This document shows positions 37,152 through 47,116 of a stretch of 64,000 nt of DNA, piece after piece; the stretch's first letter is position 1, and each line of letters opens with the position of its first letter. The stretch lies in the NCBI GenBank assembly GCA_023853785.1, contig JAJIRX010000523.1, positions 1-64,000 on the forward strand, written 5' to 3'. The notes under the pieces are model-generated. The model ran no database searches. It saw only the letters and a list, made by a program, of their open reading frames with translations, and had not been told where the DNA came from. The DNA is from Psilocybe azurescens. Its lineage: Eukaryota > Basidiomycota > Agaricomycetes > Agaricales > Agrocybaceae. Both the position numbers and the translations under genes were made by a program.

Positions 37152-37553
37152 ATGGGCACATTCGTCGAAATATCGGCTTCTCATTCATGCAAAGCATTCC
37201 TTCAATTATACAGTCTTGTGATCCAACTGTGCACCTGGCTGCTAGGTTTCCTTCTGGTTTTTGCCACCCCAAAAATTGACAAGTCTTCTATAATACGGTT
37301 CATCGTTGTCGTTTTGCTACTTGAGAATTCAGGTCAAGTGCTTCCTAATTCGCATCATCTGTGTTCCTGGACGGAGAGAGGCCAAATATACAGTCAGGTG
37401 AGCTCACTTGAAGTATTCTTACTCGGTCTATTAATGGCTGATATGTTCTCATATGTTTTTCAATCCTTCCCAATGTCTAACCTGAACTCCATTCGCCTGA
37501 AATATCTCCATCTTCTTGATCGCCTTCGAGCATTCAGGTCTGCCGAAGCCTAG
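37152..37553 (+). other. conserved inter-gene block of the array, with open frame
   Basis: Spacer between members A and B with a 133-codon open frame. The same spacer between C and D (40816-41121) also keeps an open frame. Both share ENSGQ.LPNS, CSWTE, QIYSQV and SLEVFLLGLLMADMFSYVF. There is no recognised domain. The retained frame may reflect recent duplication only, or a second small membrane-protein gene in the unit. Confidence 0.3.
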
Positions 37554-37908
37554 AACCTTGATTTCATAGCTCTAATCGGATCCCTAGAATCCTCAGTACG
37601 TCAAAGATGTGCTCATTGTTGTAGTCGGTGTCACATTTGTCCGACTTTTGGGATTTACCAGCGTCCAAACACCGGCATCGATGTTTAAGGAGTGCACGAG
37701 CCTGTTACATACGCCAATTTGGCACAATATTGTTGCCTAAAATGTGCATCCAAAATCATCCACGTCACAGAATGTACCAGAACTAGTTTAGATTAACTCT
37801 GTGCCACCCGAACACGGCGAACAATATGTACCTGATCGACAGGACGAATGTACATAACACCATAGTCCAAATTTGGAATACTGGTGCCCTAAATAGGCTC
37901 ATGCGAGG

Positions 37909-37916
37909 TATAAAAA
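37909..37916 (+). promoter_or_regulatory. TATA box of array member B
   Basis: TATAAAAA in the context ATGCGAGGTATAAAAA, 77 nt before the ATG at 37986. Member D has the same element at the same distance. Confidence 0.65.
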
Positions 37917-37985
37917 TGAGGGTGATATTGGCAATACCTAACAAGTCAACTTTCTTGAATTTGAAAGCCCTCAAGCACACTCGAA

Positions 37986-38355
37986 ATGAAGTTTACCTCT
38001 GCCATTGCTCTCGTCCTCGCGACTCTTCCGTTCATGGTCTCTGCGGCTGCGACTGATGCCGATGCCGCTGCTTGCAGGGCATTCTGTTGCGATGCCCTCG
38101 TCCCAGGCATTCGACCCGCAGGAAACGTTGGAAGTGAGCAGCCTTATATATATGACATTGATTTAAAGTTGATTATTTTTGGCAAGTAAACTGCACCCCT
38201 GGTGGTCTTGATTGTGCGTTCGGTGGCCAAATTACTGCCTGCTGTGTTCGCCTCGTATGTCACTCTTGCATTTTCACCATCCAGTACTAACATTGATAAT
38301 TTGTATTTAGGGCTCCTTGGGTGCTACTAGAGGCACTGCAATTGGCTGCCAGTAA
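37986..38355 (+). CDS. hydrophobin-like eight-cysteine secreted protein, copy B
   Basis: Predicted 86-residue secreted protein from three exons: 37986-38133, 38187-38254 and 38311-38355, all in phase, with introns of 53 and 56 nt. A signal peptide is clear (MKFTSAIALVLATLPFMVSA, then AATDADAAA). The mature part has eight cysteines ordered C-CC-C-C-CC-C: CRAFCC, then 16 residues (with VPGIRPAGNVG), C, 6 residues, C, 8 residues, CC, 15 residues, C, and ends IGCQ. This is the hydrophobin cysteine order. The first gap (3 residues) is shorter than in class I or II hydrophobins, and the middle loop is compact. The introns fall between Cys3-Cys4 and Cys7-Cys8. Hydrophobins coat hyphae and fruit bodies; a small secreted effector-like protein is the alternative. 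Confidence 0.75.
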
Positions 38356-39045
38356 ACTATTCGATAAACACATTGTGCAAAGTCAGATATCGATACGGAA
38401 GGAAAGGATGCACGGAGGGAATGAAAATAAGAAAACCATATATATATACTAGCTCTGAAGTAGCAGAAATCATGTTCTTGTTGTAGTAAGAATGCATTTC
38501 TGATCGCAATTGGGTATTTTAGTTTACACAATTCTCAGTCGAAAGACCCTGTGGGCTCGTTGGCCAATCATGATTCATGTTCTGAGGTTTTGACTATTCT
38601 ATATAGCCAAAATGTGTCTCTCTTTCAACATTCTCGTCGCTGTTACTACATATACATAAGATAGAGACCCTCCTAATTTATGGCTTTCTCTAAATAAGAC
38701 TTTCTTCCCCCAGGTTAACAGAACGCAACGAATGGTGTGAGTGCCTAATTTCAAACCGTGATAAATTCGTCTTCAATTTCTCACCGTGACCTTGAAGACA
38801 AGCCACGCATCCCTCAGTGTCAGAGTCTCAGACTGCTTGCTGCACTCAGGATACTATGGCCGACATAGCTGTGCACCATTTCAATCCCAAGACCCAAAAT
38901 GACAGCCTCAGGCTCGACAAAAGCTCATCTCAGTCTTTGTATCATTCATGTTTGTCGTTGCTGGGAGAAGCTGCACATACTGCGACATTTCTCAGACTCC
39001 TGTGCCAATATGCCTGGTCCGCTTCTACAGACCGAGAAGCACATC

Positions 39046-39380
39046 TATGGGATTTATATTAATATCGTTTTTATCTTCCTCCAGGCAACCTACGCGGTTG
39101 CTGCTGCCAATAGTGATGTCAATTCCAATGCCGCTGAATGCACATCATTTTCTGCAATGCCGCCGTTGCAGGCGTCCGATCCACATAAACGTTGGCAGTG
39201 AGTATGGTGGAATTTACCGCATCAATTTGAAAATTGATTATCTGTCTATCTTTTCAATGCGAACTACAACGCAGGCCGAGTCGTTGCTTGTTGTCTTCGC
39301 CTCGTAATTCCTGCTTACCTAAGTTACTAACTCGAAAGGCGCTCCTACTGGCACCGGTATTGGACCAGGTGATCGATGAA
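39046..39380 (+). pseudogene. hydrophobin-like copy at 39 kb (decayed)
   Basis: Recognisable pieces in order: FLQATYAVAAA signal-like part, ECTSF where the family has C-x-x-F-CC, a shifted frame reading FCNAAVAGVRST, the junction GTTGGCAGTGAG, an exon 2 remnant (GCTTGTTGTCTTCGCCTC) and an exon 3 remnant (GGCACCGGTATTGG). The usual MKFISA start is missing, the first CC pair is lost in frame and the two cysteines in the middle loop are gone. It lies at the junction between the two duplicated units. Confidence 0.7.
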
Positions 39381-40001
39381 GGGCTCGAAAAGCACATACT
39401 GAAAAAATCAAAACCAAAAATCAAATACTGGGCTGGAATGAAAGCACGTATAGGCAAATATTTACAGGGCTCACCCATGTCGTCGAAACAGAGTTGATTA
39501 CGAATGCATGAAACAATGGGTTCGGACTATCACCTAGATCCAAAACCAAGCTTCTGTATTTCCTTCTGGCACCGAGAAGCAGAGCTCACCACTATTTCAT
39601 TCAACATAAATATTAGTCCAGAACCTCTAGTATAATGCCAACGATTCGTTCCATGTTTCGATGAGAATTGGATTTGGGTCCTCACATTCGCCGAGCTTTG
39701 GAATATCCTTGCAATCTTCATCACCATTGTTCAAGACCAAGTCAACCGCGTTTATTGAGATAAGTACTTACTATTACTGAATTTATTAGTCTCTGGCATT
39801 GATTGATATAAGTGTGGAGAATCCAATCGACCGCACCTCACAATGAATGTTTGCATGACAGGATATACGACACTAGTTTTCATTAACTCCGGACTAGTAG
39901 GCCATCCAGAAAGTGGACCAAGTGGAACGATAGGAGGTTATACGCATCGACTTAGGCCAAAACTTGAGCTCCCTGTTGCTCTAAAAGAGGCTTAGGCAAC
40001 G

Positions 40002-40010
40002 TATATAATA
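40002..40010 (+). promoter_or_regulatory. TATA box of array member C
   Basis: TATATAATA, 73 nt before the ATG at 40075. The context differs from that of A, B and D, so expression timing may differ. Confidence 0.5.
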
Positions 40011-40074
40011 CGGAGAATACTGGCAAATACCAGAAAGTCACCTTTCCTTAAGAAACCCCACAAGCATATTCGCA

Positions 40075-40466
40075 ATGAAGCTCATCTCTGCCATTGCTAT
40101 CGTCTTCTTCCAGGAGATCCTCCCAATCATGGTTGATGCGGCTGCTACCGGTGCGGTTGCTGCTTCTCAGTGCTTGCCATTTTGCTGCGATGCCGTTGTC
40201 CAAAGCGTCAGACCTACACCAGGAAATGTTGGCAGTGATTAGCCTTGAATTTATACTCAGAATCATTATACAAACTGATTATTTGTCTGTCTTTGCAAAG
40301 TCAACTGCTCCTTTGGTGGTTTTGATTGTGCCTTCTCAGCCCAAGTCGAAGCTTGCTGTACTGGCCTCGTATGTGAATCTTCTATCCTTGCCTTCCAATG
40401 AATGCTAATGTCCAAGCTCAGACCCCCGTCGGTGCCAATATCGGCACTGGCGTTGGCTGCGATTGA
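40075..40466 (+). CDS. hydrophobin-like eight-cysteine secreted protein, copy C
   Basis: Predicted 90-residue secreted protein, exons 40075-40234, 40301-40368 and 40422-40466, in phase. The signal peptide is MKLISAIAIVFFQEILPIMV. Cysteine layout: CLPFCC, 17 residues containing VRPTPGNVG, C, 6 residues (SFGGFD), C, 8 residues (AFSAQVEA), CC, 15 residues (TGLTPVGANIGTGVG), C, then D and stop. All eight cysteines are present. It is the most divergent of the three intact members and shares its 3' AATCA repeat with pseudogene A, which fits descent from the first gene of the ancestral two-gene unit. Confidence 0.75.
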
Positions 40467-40488
40467 GCATTTCGAGAAGTACAGGGCT

Positions 40489-40510
40489 CAAATCAAAATC
40501 AAAATCAAAC
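40489..40510 (+). repeat. AATCA-type short tandem repeat
   Basis: Repeated AATCAA units directly after array member C, homologous in position to the run at 36905-36925 after member A. Confidence 0.7.
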
Positions 40511-40815
40511 TCGTGCCGGTGTTGGTGGGAAGAGATAAAAATAAGAAAATCACGCATGTATCTTGGTTCCACAATTGCCGAAATAACCGTATTCTTGTTG
40601 CAAATATCCATTACCACAGCGGCCAAGTTCAGTGCTGCCGCTGTCATATTTTCTCAGTTAACATGACCGTTGTACGTTCCGAAGAGCTCTGAATGCGTGT
40701 TTAATGAATGCGTATACGATCTCTTTGCTCACATAGGTGGCATCACCACCATATGTTCACACTCATATTAAAAGCTTCGCTGATCATCTAGTGGCTTCTC
40801 ATTTACCGAAACTAC

Positions 40816-41121
40816 GTGAAATTTTGTATGCAGTCTTGTAATCCAACTGCGTACCAAGCTGTAGGGTTTTCTCTGGTTCGAACCACCCCAAAAATTGACA
40901 TATCTTCCATAGCTCCTCGGCTCATCTTTGTCGTTTTATTACTTGAGAATTCAGGTCAAATGCTTCCTAATTCGCGTCATCCGTGTTCCTGGACGGAGGG
41001 ATGCCAAATCTATAGTCAGGTGTGCTCACTTGAAGTATTCTTACTCGGTCTATTAATGGCTGATATGTTCTCATATGTTTTTTCAACCCTTCCAATGTCC
41101 AACCTAGCTCCACTCGCCTGA
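40816..41121 (+). other. conserved inter-gene block of the array, second copy
   Basis: Spacer between members C and D, homologous to 37152-37553. It keeps a 101-codon frame that shares TPKID.SSI, VVLLLENSGQ and SLEVFLLGLLMADMFSYVF with the first copy, then ends earlier. Homology continues outside the frame (for example CATAGCTCTAATCGGATCCC near 41190). Confidence 0.3.
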
Positions 41122-41525
41122 AATATCTCCATCTTCTTGATCGCCTCCGAGCATTCAGGTCTGCCGAAAAATAGAACCTTGATTTCATAGCTCTAATCGG
41201 ATCCCTAGAACCCTCAGTACGTCAAAGATGTGCTCATTGTTGTAGTCGCCGCCACATTTGTCCGACCTTTGGGATTTACCAGCGTCCAAACACCGACATC
41301 GACGTTTAAGGAGTGCACGAGCCTGTTACATACGCCAATTTGGCACAATATTGTTGCCTAAATCATGCATCCAAACATTGTCCACACCACAGAATGTGCC
41401 AGAATTTGTTTAAATTAACTCGGTGCCACCCGAACACGGCGAATAGTATGTACCTGAGCAACAGGACGAATGTACATAACAGTCCAAATTTGGAATACTG
41501 GTGCCCTAAATAGGCTTATGCGAGG

Positions 41526-41533
41526 TATAAAAA
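41526..41533 (+). promoter_or_regulatory. TATA box of array member D
   Basis: TATAAAAA in the context ATGCGAGGTATAAAAA, 77 nt before the ATG at 41603, identical in spacing to member B. Confidence 0.65.
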
Positions 41534-41602
41534 CGAGGGTGATATTGGCAGTACCTAACAAATCATCTTTCTTGAATTTGAAAACCCTCAAGCACACTCG
41601 AA

Positions 41603-42000
41603 ATGAAGTTCATCTCTGCCATTGCTCTCGTCCTCGCGACTCTTCCATTCATGGTCTTTGCGGCCAATGCGACCGACGCCTCGGATGCCGCCGCATGCAG
41701 GCAAGTCTGCTGTGATGCTGTCGTTCCAGGCGTCCGACCTGCAGGAAACGTTGGCAGTGAGCAGCGATGAATATATAACATTGATCCTAATTTTCAATCT
41801 CATCTTTGTCTATTCTCTGTAAAGTAAACTGCCACTTCGATTCCACTGGTGATTGTGGCTTCTCAGGCCAAGTCCGAGCCTGTTGTGTTCGCCTCGTACG
41901 TGATTACATCTTCCCTGCTATTCAAAGTTACTAAATAACTGCGATGATTTGTATTTAGCCCTTGGGTGCTACTAGCGGCACCGGTATTGGCTGCCAGTAA
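41603..42000 (+). CDS. hydrophobin-like eight-cysteine secreted protein, copy D
   Basis: Predicted 88-residue secreted protein, exons 41603-41756, 41825-41895 and 41959-42000, in phase. The signal peptide MKFISAIALVLATLPFMVFA is almost that of copy B. Cysteine layout: CRQVCC, 16 residues containing VPGVRPAGNVG, C, 7 residues (HFDSTGD), C, 8 residues (GFSGQVRA), CC, 14 residues, C, then Q and stop. Introns are at the same sites as in B and C. Promoter and 3' flank are shared with B, its positional counterpart in unit 1. A role in wall or surface coating is inferred only from the hydrophobin-like cysteine order. Confidence 0.77.
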
Positions 42001-42734
42001 ACGATTCGAGAAGCACCTCGCGTAAAGTTAGGGATCGATGTGAAAGGAAAGGATGCATGAAGAGAGTAAAATAAAGAAAATCGTACATATATTTTAGCTC
42101 TAGCACAGTGGAAATGGCGTTCTTGTTGTAGTAAAGGAATGCATTGCAGAGCACAGTCTGATGTTGTCGTTTGCACTGTTCCACACCTCTCAGTTGACAA
42201 AGCCTGTGCGCAGAGTCTGCTGCCTCCCAAACAGCATAAAATAGACATTTATCTTATAGGTACGGCCCATTTGACCTGCCATGAACTAGCCCCGTCGCAG
42301 CAAAAGCTGAGTTGCGTAGAACGGCCTGAACGTCCCCTGTAAAAATTTGAAGCTTGAATATTGAATACCGAAGCTCTGACTCTCGTAGCTAATCTCAAAC
42401 AACTATTTTTCTTGGACAGGAAATAGATAAATACTGGTATTTTTTCTACATTTGCGTTGGTATTGGCTGAATACATTCATTTGGACGGGGTACTCCTTTG
42501 TCTGTACCGGGAACCCACTCGGCGGTCAATCATCAGGCTACATGTCGTTATGTCTGGTAGATACTAATAGCACAGGTCAGGATATTTTGTCTGGCAGTTA
42601 TCAGACACATAAAGCATATATTTTGACTCACAGTTACATCACACTCATGCGTTCGTCGTATTAATTCCTAATGGTTAATCTCTCGACCTTTCTTGGTTCT
42701 GAGACGCAATTTTCTGCCTGTAATGAATTAGAAG

Positions 42735-44656
42735 TCATTTATCACTGTGGGCTGAATTAGTGTTGGACCCAAGATACCGACCTAGTTTCAAAGTCTCCAA
42801 CCGCACACATTTCGTCCAGATAAGGGTCTCCGTCATTCCTCGGACGTCCGGCGTAGTAATAGGCCAACAAACTCCTTGGAATTGACCTTCGAACGTATTT
42901 AAACGATAATTACTCGTCCATTCCTTCAACTCTTTAGTCAGTTCTGGAGAGATCGAGAAATCATGACTATTGACGATCAAGGTTTTCACACCATAGAGAT
43001 AACCAAGTGCTTTATTATCCCGTTCAGACGAGGAGCTTGAGTGTAGGAGCCAATCAATTAAGCCACTAGAGCCCAAGCTATCAAGAACTAGGACCAACCT
43101 ACCCAAGACATCCTCAGATAGTAAGTCATAGACAGGGTGAAGTGAGTAGTCTGTCCCGGTGCTGGTATAGCTTATTATACGCAAGCGCAGTAAGGCAGGA
43201 AGATTTCCGAGCTTCTTGTGATGCAGGAATGGTAGAACGTAGTCCGAACTCGCGGCAAGTGAGGTGAGTTTCGGCAAAATAGGATATGTGGGCAAGTTTG
43301 CAGCACCAATAGCCTGATTTTCAAGCAAAATGAGGGTCTCAATTGACTCGTGGCGTTCAAGAAAGGCTACAAGGTCTCGGAAGGCAATTGAAAGGCCTCC
43401 AATTGTCAAGTTTCTCAACATTGGTAAGGCAGTCGTGGGTAAGATTCGAGCCCATTCATCTGGGGGATAGACATTCGATGCAGTGAGAGGCTGGTAATAT
43501 GGGAGTTTAGTGCATTAAGAGTCACAGGATAGATGATACCAAGGAAGGGCATCCGGCCGTCGATGAAAAGAGACGACAATTGCGGTTTGGGTAAAGAGGA
43601 AATGGAAAATGCGAGCTCATGCTGTACGCCAGAGTACGATATCCCTGAAGCATAACTCGTTATGGATGCTCCTGAAGCATTATTTCTTATTTCGATTGGG
43701 ATGTGATTGGGTGGGATGGGCCGGGACAAGAATGGTGTGTTTGAAGACGATGTCGAGTTAAGCGAAGAAGAGAGGTTGGAGGCTGATGCACTCGAAGATG
43801 AGGCATTCATAAACGATGGCGTCGAGGAAGACAAGTCTGAAGACGGTGTAGTAGACAAAGACGGGGAACTTGACGAAGGTGTGGTTCGTGCCAGTCTTGA
43901 TCTTCGGAATCGGGGTGGCAGAAAGGACCAGATTCTTCTCATCGGTATCGCAGTGGTTGTATCTGGAAAATTCGATGTACCCTGAGTAGAAGTTGCGGCT
44001 TGAGTGGGCGGCGTAACTTGAGTGTGTGTGGTAGATTGCATGGGAGGCGTGGCTTGGGCAGTGGGAGGTGTGGCGCTAATCTGAACAGACGTTGTAACTC
44101 GCACGGATCGTGCAACATGAATGGTCGAAATGGGTTCTGTGAGAGCTGTAATCTGATTGGGTGTGATGTTTGACTGGAAGAGCCGCACCGTGATACCGGT
44201 TTTTCTGGGGATAGTGGTCACTCTAAGCCTTAGGTTGGTCCTTCCGATGCAGGTGCCCAAAACTTCCACCACGTTTCTGAGGCTAGAGCTCTCGGTGACC
44301 AGTAGCTCCACATCCTGAAGCTCCTTGGCTCGGCATATTAAGCATCGCACACTACGCGTCTCGTTTAAAGTCATTGTCTCTACATAAACCTCGATTTTGT
44401 TATACACTCTGTCGAAAAGGTTGCGCTTGGGCCCGTTGCTGGCTTGGTGATCTATAGACGGGGTGGTTTTGATCTTTCGAAGAAATGATACCTGTTCGAG
44501 CTGGGCAGCCTGGTCATCCAACACCTGTTGTATATATATGCTGTATAATCGTCGGCAGGTAAGCGCTAGGTAGGCTAGATCCATAGAGTCCTGAGGGCCG
44601 ATGCACGATGCTACCTCCAGGAGTGTTTCCGTCGGAAGGTCGGTAACTGCAATCAT
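42735..44656 (-). CDS. F-box protein 1 (frameshifted)
   Basis: Predicted SCF ubiquitin-ligase substrate adaptor. The N-terminal F-box is VTDLPTETLLEVASCIGPQD then LAYLALTCRRLYSIYIQ. A conserved block RSVRCLICRAKELQDVELLV follows, then a long Ser/Thr/Pro-rich insert (about residues 180-310) absent from its neighbour at 45173-46777. The C-terminal half contains leucine-rich segments (LTSLSLHRMS, MLRNLTIGGLSIAF, ESIETLILLENQAIG). A single missing base in a five-G run (43462-43466 on the plus strand) ends the frame at about 43418; adding one base gives PPDEWARILPTTALPMLRNL, matching DWAQILPSITMPMLKDL in F-box 2. The likely full protein is about 640 residues. A last intron starting after LKLG near 42783 is possible. 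Confidence 0.75.
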
Positions 44657-45172
44657 TTATGATTTTGTTGTTGATAGCTATAAAGTGCTGCCCTAGGTGT
44701 AAGAAAAGGTGGTCGATTCTGGCTGGAGGATTGTTGTAGTTCTGGTTGAAGAAGTTGAGCGCCTGATGTGCATCGTTTTCATTTTTATGGGGCACAAGTT
44801 CATATGGGCGGAGACCGGCACCATCGCAATGGTGATTGTATACCTGTACTATGAACTCTAAACCAACACTATTGCCAGTCATTATCATCTTTGAGCATGA
44901 CTATCGAGCACATCATAGAATTGTCACCCCGTTAAGCCTTTACTTGGATGTAGCTTGCATTATTAATCGTCCCAGATTTCTACTATTAGCTGCAATAGGC
45001 CATAATAGACTAGAGTATGATAGATGATCTTGAACTTGGGTAAATGAAAACTTAGATGATTATCTTTGCTGGGCGCTCGGTGCGTGTAATATTAAGCACC
45101 TCACTTACCGGCATGTCATCATCCGACAGGTCTAGATTTCAATCCACTTTTTCCACCTGACACAGAGATATG

Positions 45173-46777
45173 TCAGTTCACATAACGTCGAATAAAGGCT
45201 ATGTGATCATATAAATACAGACCTAATTTTAGCATCTCCAACTGCCCACATTTTGTCCATATGAGTGTCTCGATTATTTTCAACAAGGTAATCTGATTTC
45301 CATCATACGATTGACTAATGCCTCCAGGAAAGTCTGCGGTAATAGACCAATCCTCTAGCTCTTTGGTCAACTCTGTAGAGACAGAAAGATCCTGGCTGTT
45401 TATGATCAAGGTCTTGACACCTGCAAGATGATGAGTGGCTTTGCCATCCCGGTCGGTGGGAGTCGAATATAGAAGCCAGTCAACCAAGCCATTGGGTCTC
45501 AAGGCATCAAGAGTAACTCGCAGTTTGGTGAATTGTGCCGCGGATATCAAATCGTAAACCGGATGAAGATCGTTGTACAGGTAAGGGTACTGAGTCGTGG
45601 ACGGGCCGCTGACACCTCTCGAGTTACTCATGCGTATATTCACTAACGCAGGTAAATAGCCTAGATTTTTGTACTGAAGAAATGGTAAGAGATATTCGGA
45701 GGTAGTAGCCAGTGTACTAAGCCGTGGTAAGATAGAATGTAAAGGTAGTTTCGCGATGCCGATGACGTTGTTGTCGGTCAGAAATAAATTTTCAATCGAT
45801 TCATGTCGCTCCAAAAACGCCAAAAGATCTGGGAAGGCAATGAAGAGATTCCCAATAGCTAGGTCCTTCAACATGGGCATAGTGATCGAGGGTAAAATTT
45901 GAGCCCAGTCGTATAGCGTGAAAGAGATTCGATGAAGGGTGAGACTCGTGATAGGTGAGTTCAGAGCATTGAGAGTGATTGGATATAAGGACTGATGGAG
46001 AGGTATTGGGCCGTCTATATATAAAGATGAAAATTCAGGCTGGGGCAAGAACTTGATACGAAAATTGGGTTCGCGACGCGTGACGGTGATAGATAGTATT
46101 GGAGACTCTTTCACTTCTGATGCGGTCTGTTGAGGAGTCGAAGAAGTAGAAGTTGGAAATAATCGTAGGAGGCGGCGGAAGAAGGACCGGAAGTCGAAAC
46201 CCTTCCCTTGCTTGGTTACTGCAACACTAGTGTCCGCCACATCTGCTTTAACGTGGATAGGTAGACCGTTTGAGTGGAACGAAAAGATAAAAGGGCTCTG
46301 TTCCTGACTAACGCTGCCGGTTATTCTGAGGCTCAGGCCGGCTTTCCCAACGCAAGTGTTTATAATGGCCGCCAAGTCTCGGAGGTTACAAAGCTCGGTA
46401 GCTAGTAGTTCCACGTTTCGAAGGTGCTTGGACCAACAGATCAAGCATCGAACGCTACGAACTTCGATGGCAGTCATGTGAGGGACACGTATCGCAAGTT
46501 CGCTAATCGGCCTATCAAAGAAGTTGCGCTCGGGTGAGCCGTCGTCAGCTTTGCGAATTTCAATGGTAGAATCCACGTATAGGGAAGGAATGATCATAGA
46601 TCGTTCGAGCAACAGTTGAAGCTGCTTGGCCTGGTATGCTATCACTTCTTGCATGAAGAGGCCATAGAACTGTTGGCAGGTGGAAGCCAAACAAGCTTGA
46701 GCTGTGTCTTTAGAGTGGTCGAAGTGCGATGTGATCTCCAAGAGAAGCTCCGTTGGAAGGTCGGTGATGGCAGACAT
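45173..46777 (-). CDS. F-box protein 2
   Basis: Single long open frame of 534 codons. The F-box is ITDLPTELLLEITSHFDHS then ACLASTCQQFYGLFMQEV. The block RSVRCLICWSKHLRNVELLA and the leucine-rich C-terminal half (SSLYIDGPIPLHQS, ITSLTLHRISFTLYDWAQIL, AIGNLFIAFPDLLAFLERH, GVKTLIINSQDLSV, ETLIWTKCGQLEMLKLG) are shared with F-box 1, so the two are paralogues. The start at ATG 46777 precedes the F-box directly. As in F-box 1, a donor right after LKLG (about 45223) could splice to an acceptor near 45160 and change the last residues. No frameshift was seen. The substrate is unknown. Confidence 0.8.
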   Translation of the reverse strand: MSAITDLPTELLLEITSHFDHSKDTAQACLASTCQQFYGLFMQEVIAYQAKQLQLLLERSMIIPSLYVDSTIEIRKADDGSPERNFFDRPISELAIRVPHMTAIEVRSVRCLICWSKHLRNVELLATELCNLRDLAAIINTCVGKAGLSLRITGSVSQEQSPFIFSFHSNGLPIHVKADVADTSVAVTKQGKGFDFRSFFRRLLRLFPTSTSSTPQQTASEVKESPILSITVTRREPNFRIKFLPQPEFSSLYIDGPIPLHQSLYPITLNALNSPITSLTLHRISFTLYDWAQILPSITMPMLKDLAIGNLFIAFPDLLAFLERHESIENLFLTDNNVIGIAKLPLHSILPRLSTLATTSEYLLPFLQYKNLGYLPALVNIRMSNSRGVSGPSTTQYPYLYNDLHPVYDLISAAQFTKLRVTLDALRPNGLVDWLLYSTPTDRDGKATHHLAGVKTLIINSQDLSVSTELTKELEDWSITADFPGGISQSYDGNQITLLKIIETLIWTKCGQLEMLKLGLYLYDHIAFIRRYVN

Positions 46778-47116
46778 GCTTGGAATTTGTCCAGAGATAT
46801 TGTTCTCTGTATCAAAGTATAGAGTATGTCAGTGCCCAAAGAACAGGAACGTCGTGGTTGTCCAAAGAGAAAGTTCGGGAACGTAAGCTGATCGCCGCCC
46901 GTTGCTTAGCACTTTGCGCCTGTTTGTCATTCGGCAACTTGGAGTTGAAATGACACTCGCATACGTTCAATAATCGCAGCATAGACCGAGTGCAAGGCAT
47001 ATACGTGTGAATCACAGTAGTTTGCACTTACATGTATTTAACTACGTGATGATTACCCAGTACTTATACGATGATCCCAATAAGATTGATAGTACATTAT
47101 TACTTGAGCGATAAAA

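Larger units (their letters stand above)
35640..38560 (+). repeat. tandem segmental duplication, unit 1
   Basis: First of two direct copies of a roughly 2.8 kb unit. It opens with GTCGAAACAG and GATTACGAATGCATGAAAC near 35645, contains array members A (pseudogene) and B (intact) with the 37152-37553 block between them, and closes with a shared 3' flank (TTCTTGTTGTAGTAA near 38470). Unit 2 repeats the same order at 39480-42200. Confidence 0.75.
39480..42200 (+). repeat. tandem segmental duplication, unit 2
   Basis: Second direct copy of the unit at 35640-38560. It opens with GTCGAAACAG and GATTACGAATGCATGAAAC near 39485, carries members C and D with the 40816-41121 block between them, and ends with the same 3' flank (TTCTTGTTGTAGTAA near 42120). 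Here both genes are intact. Confidence 0.75.

Noticed and set aside
35523..42200. Transposon as the cause of the 35-42 kb repeats
   Set aside because: The repeated units contain host-type secreted-protein genes with their promoters and show no terminal inverted repeats, transposase or target-site duplication that I could see.
43707..43985. Acidic plus-strand open frame (92 codons)
   Set aside because: Antisense reading of the Ser/Thr-rich insert of F-box 1.
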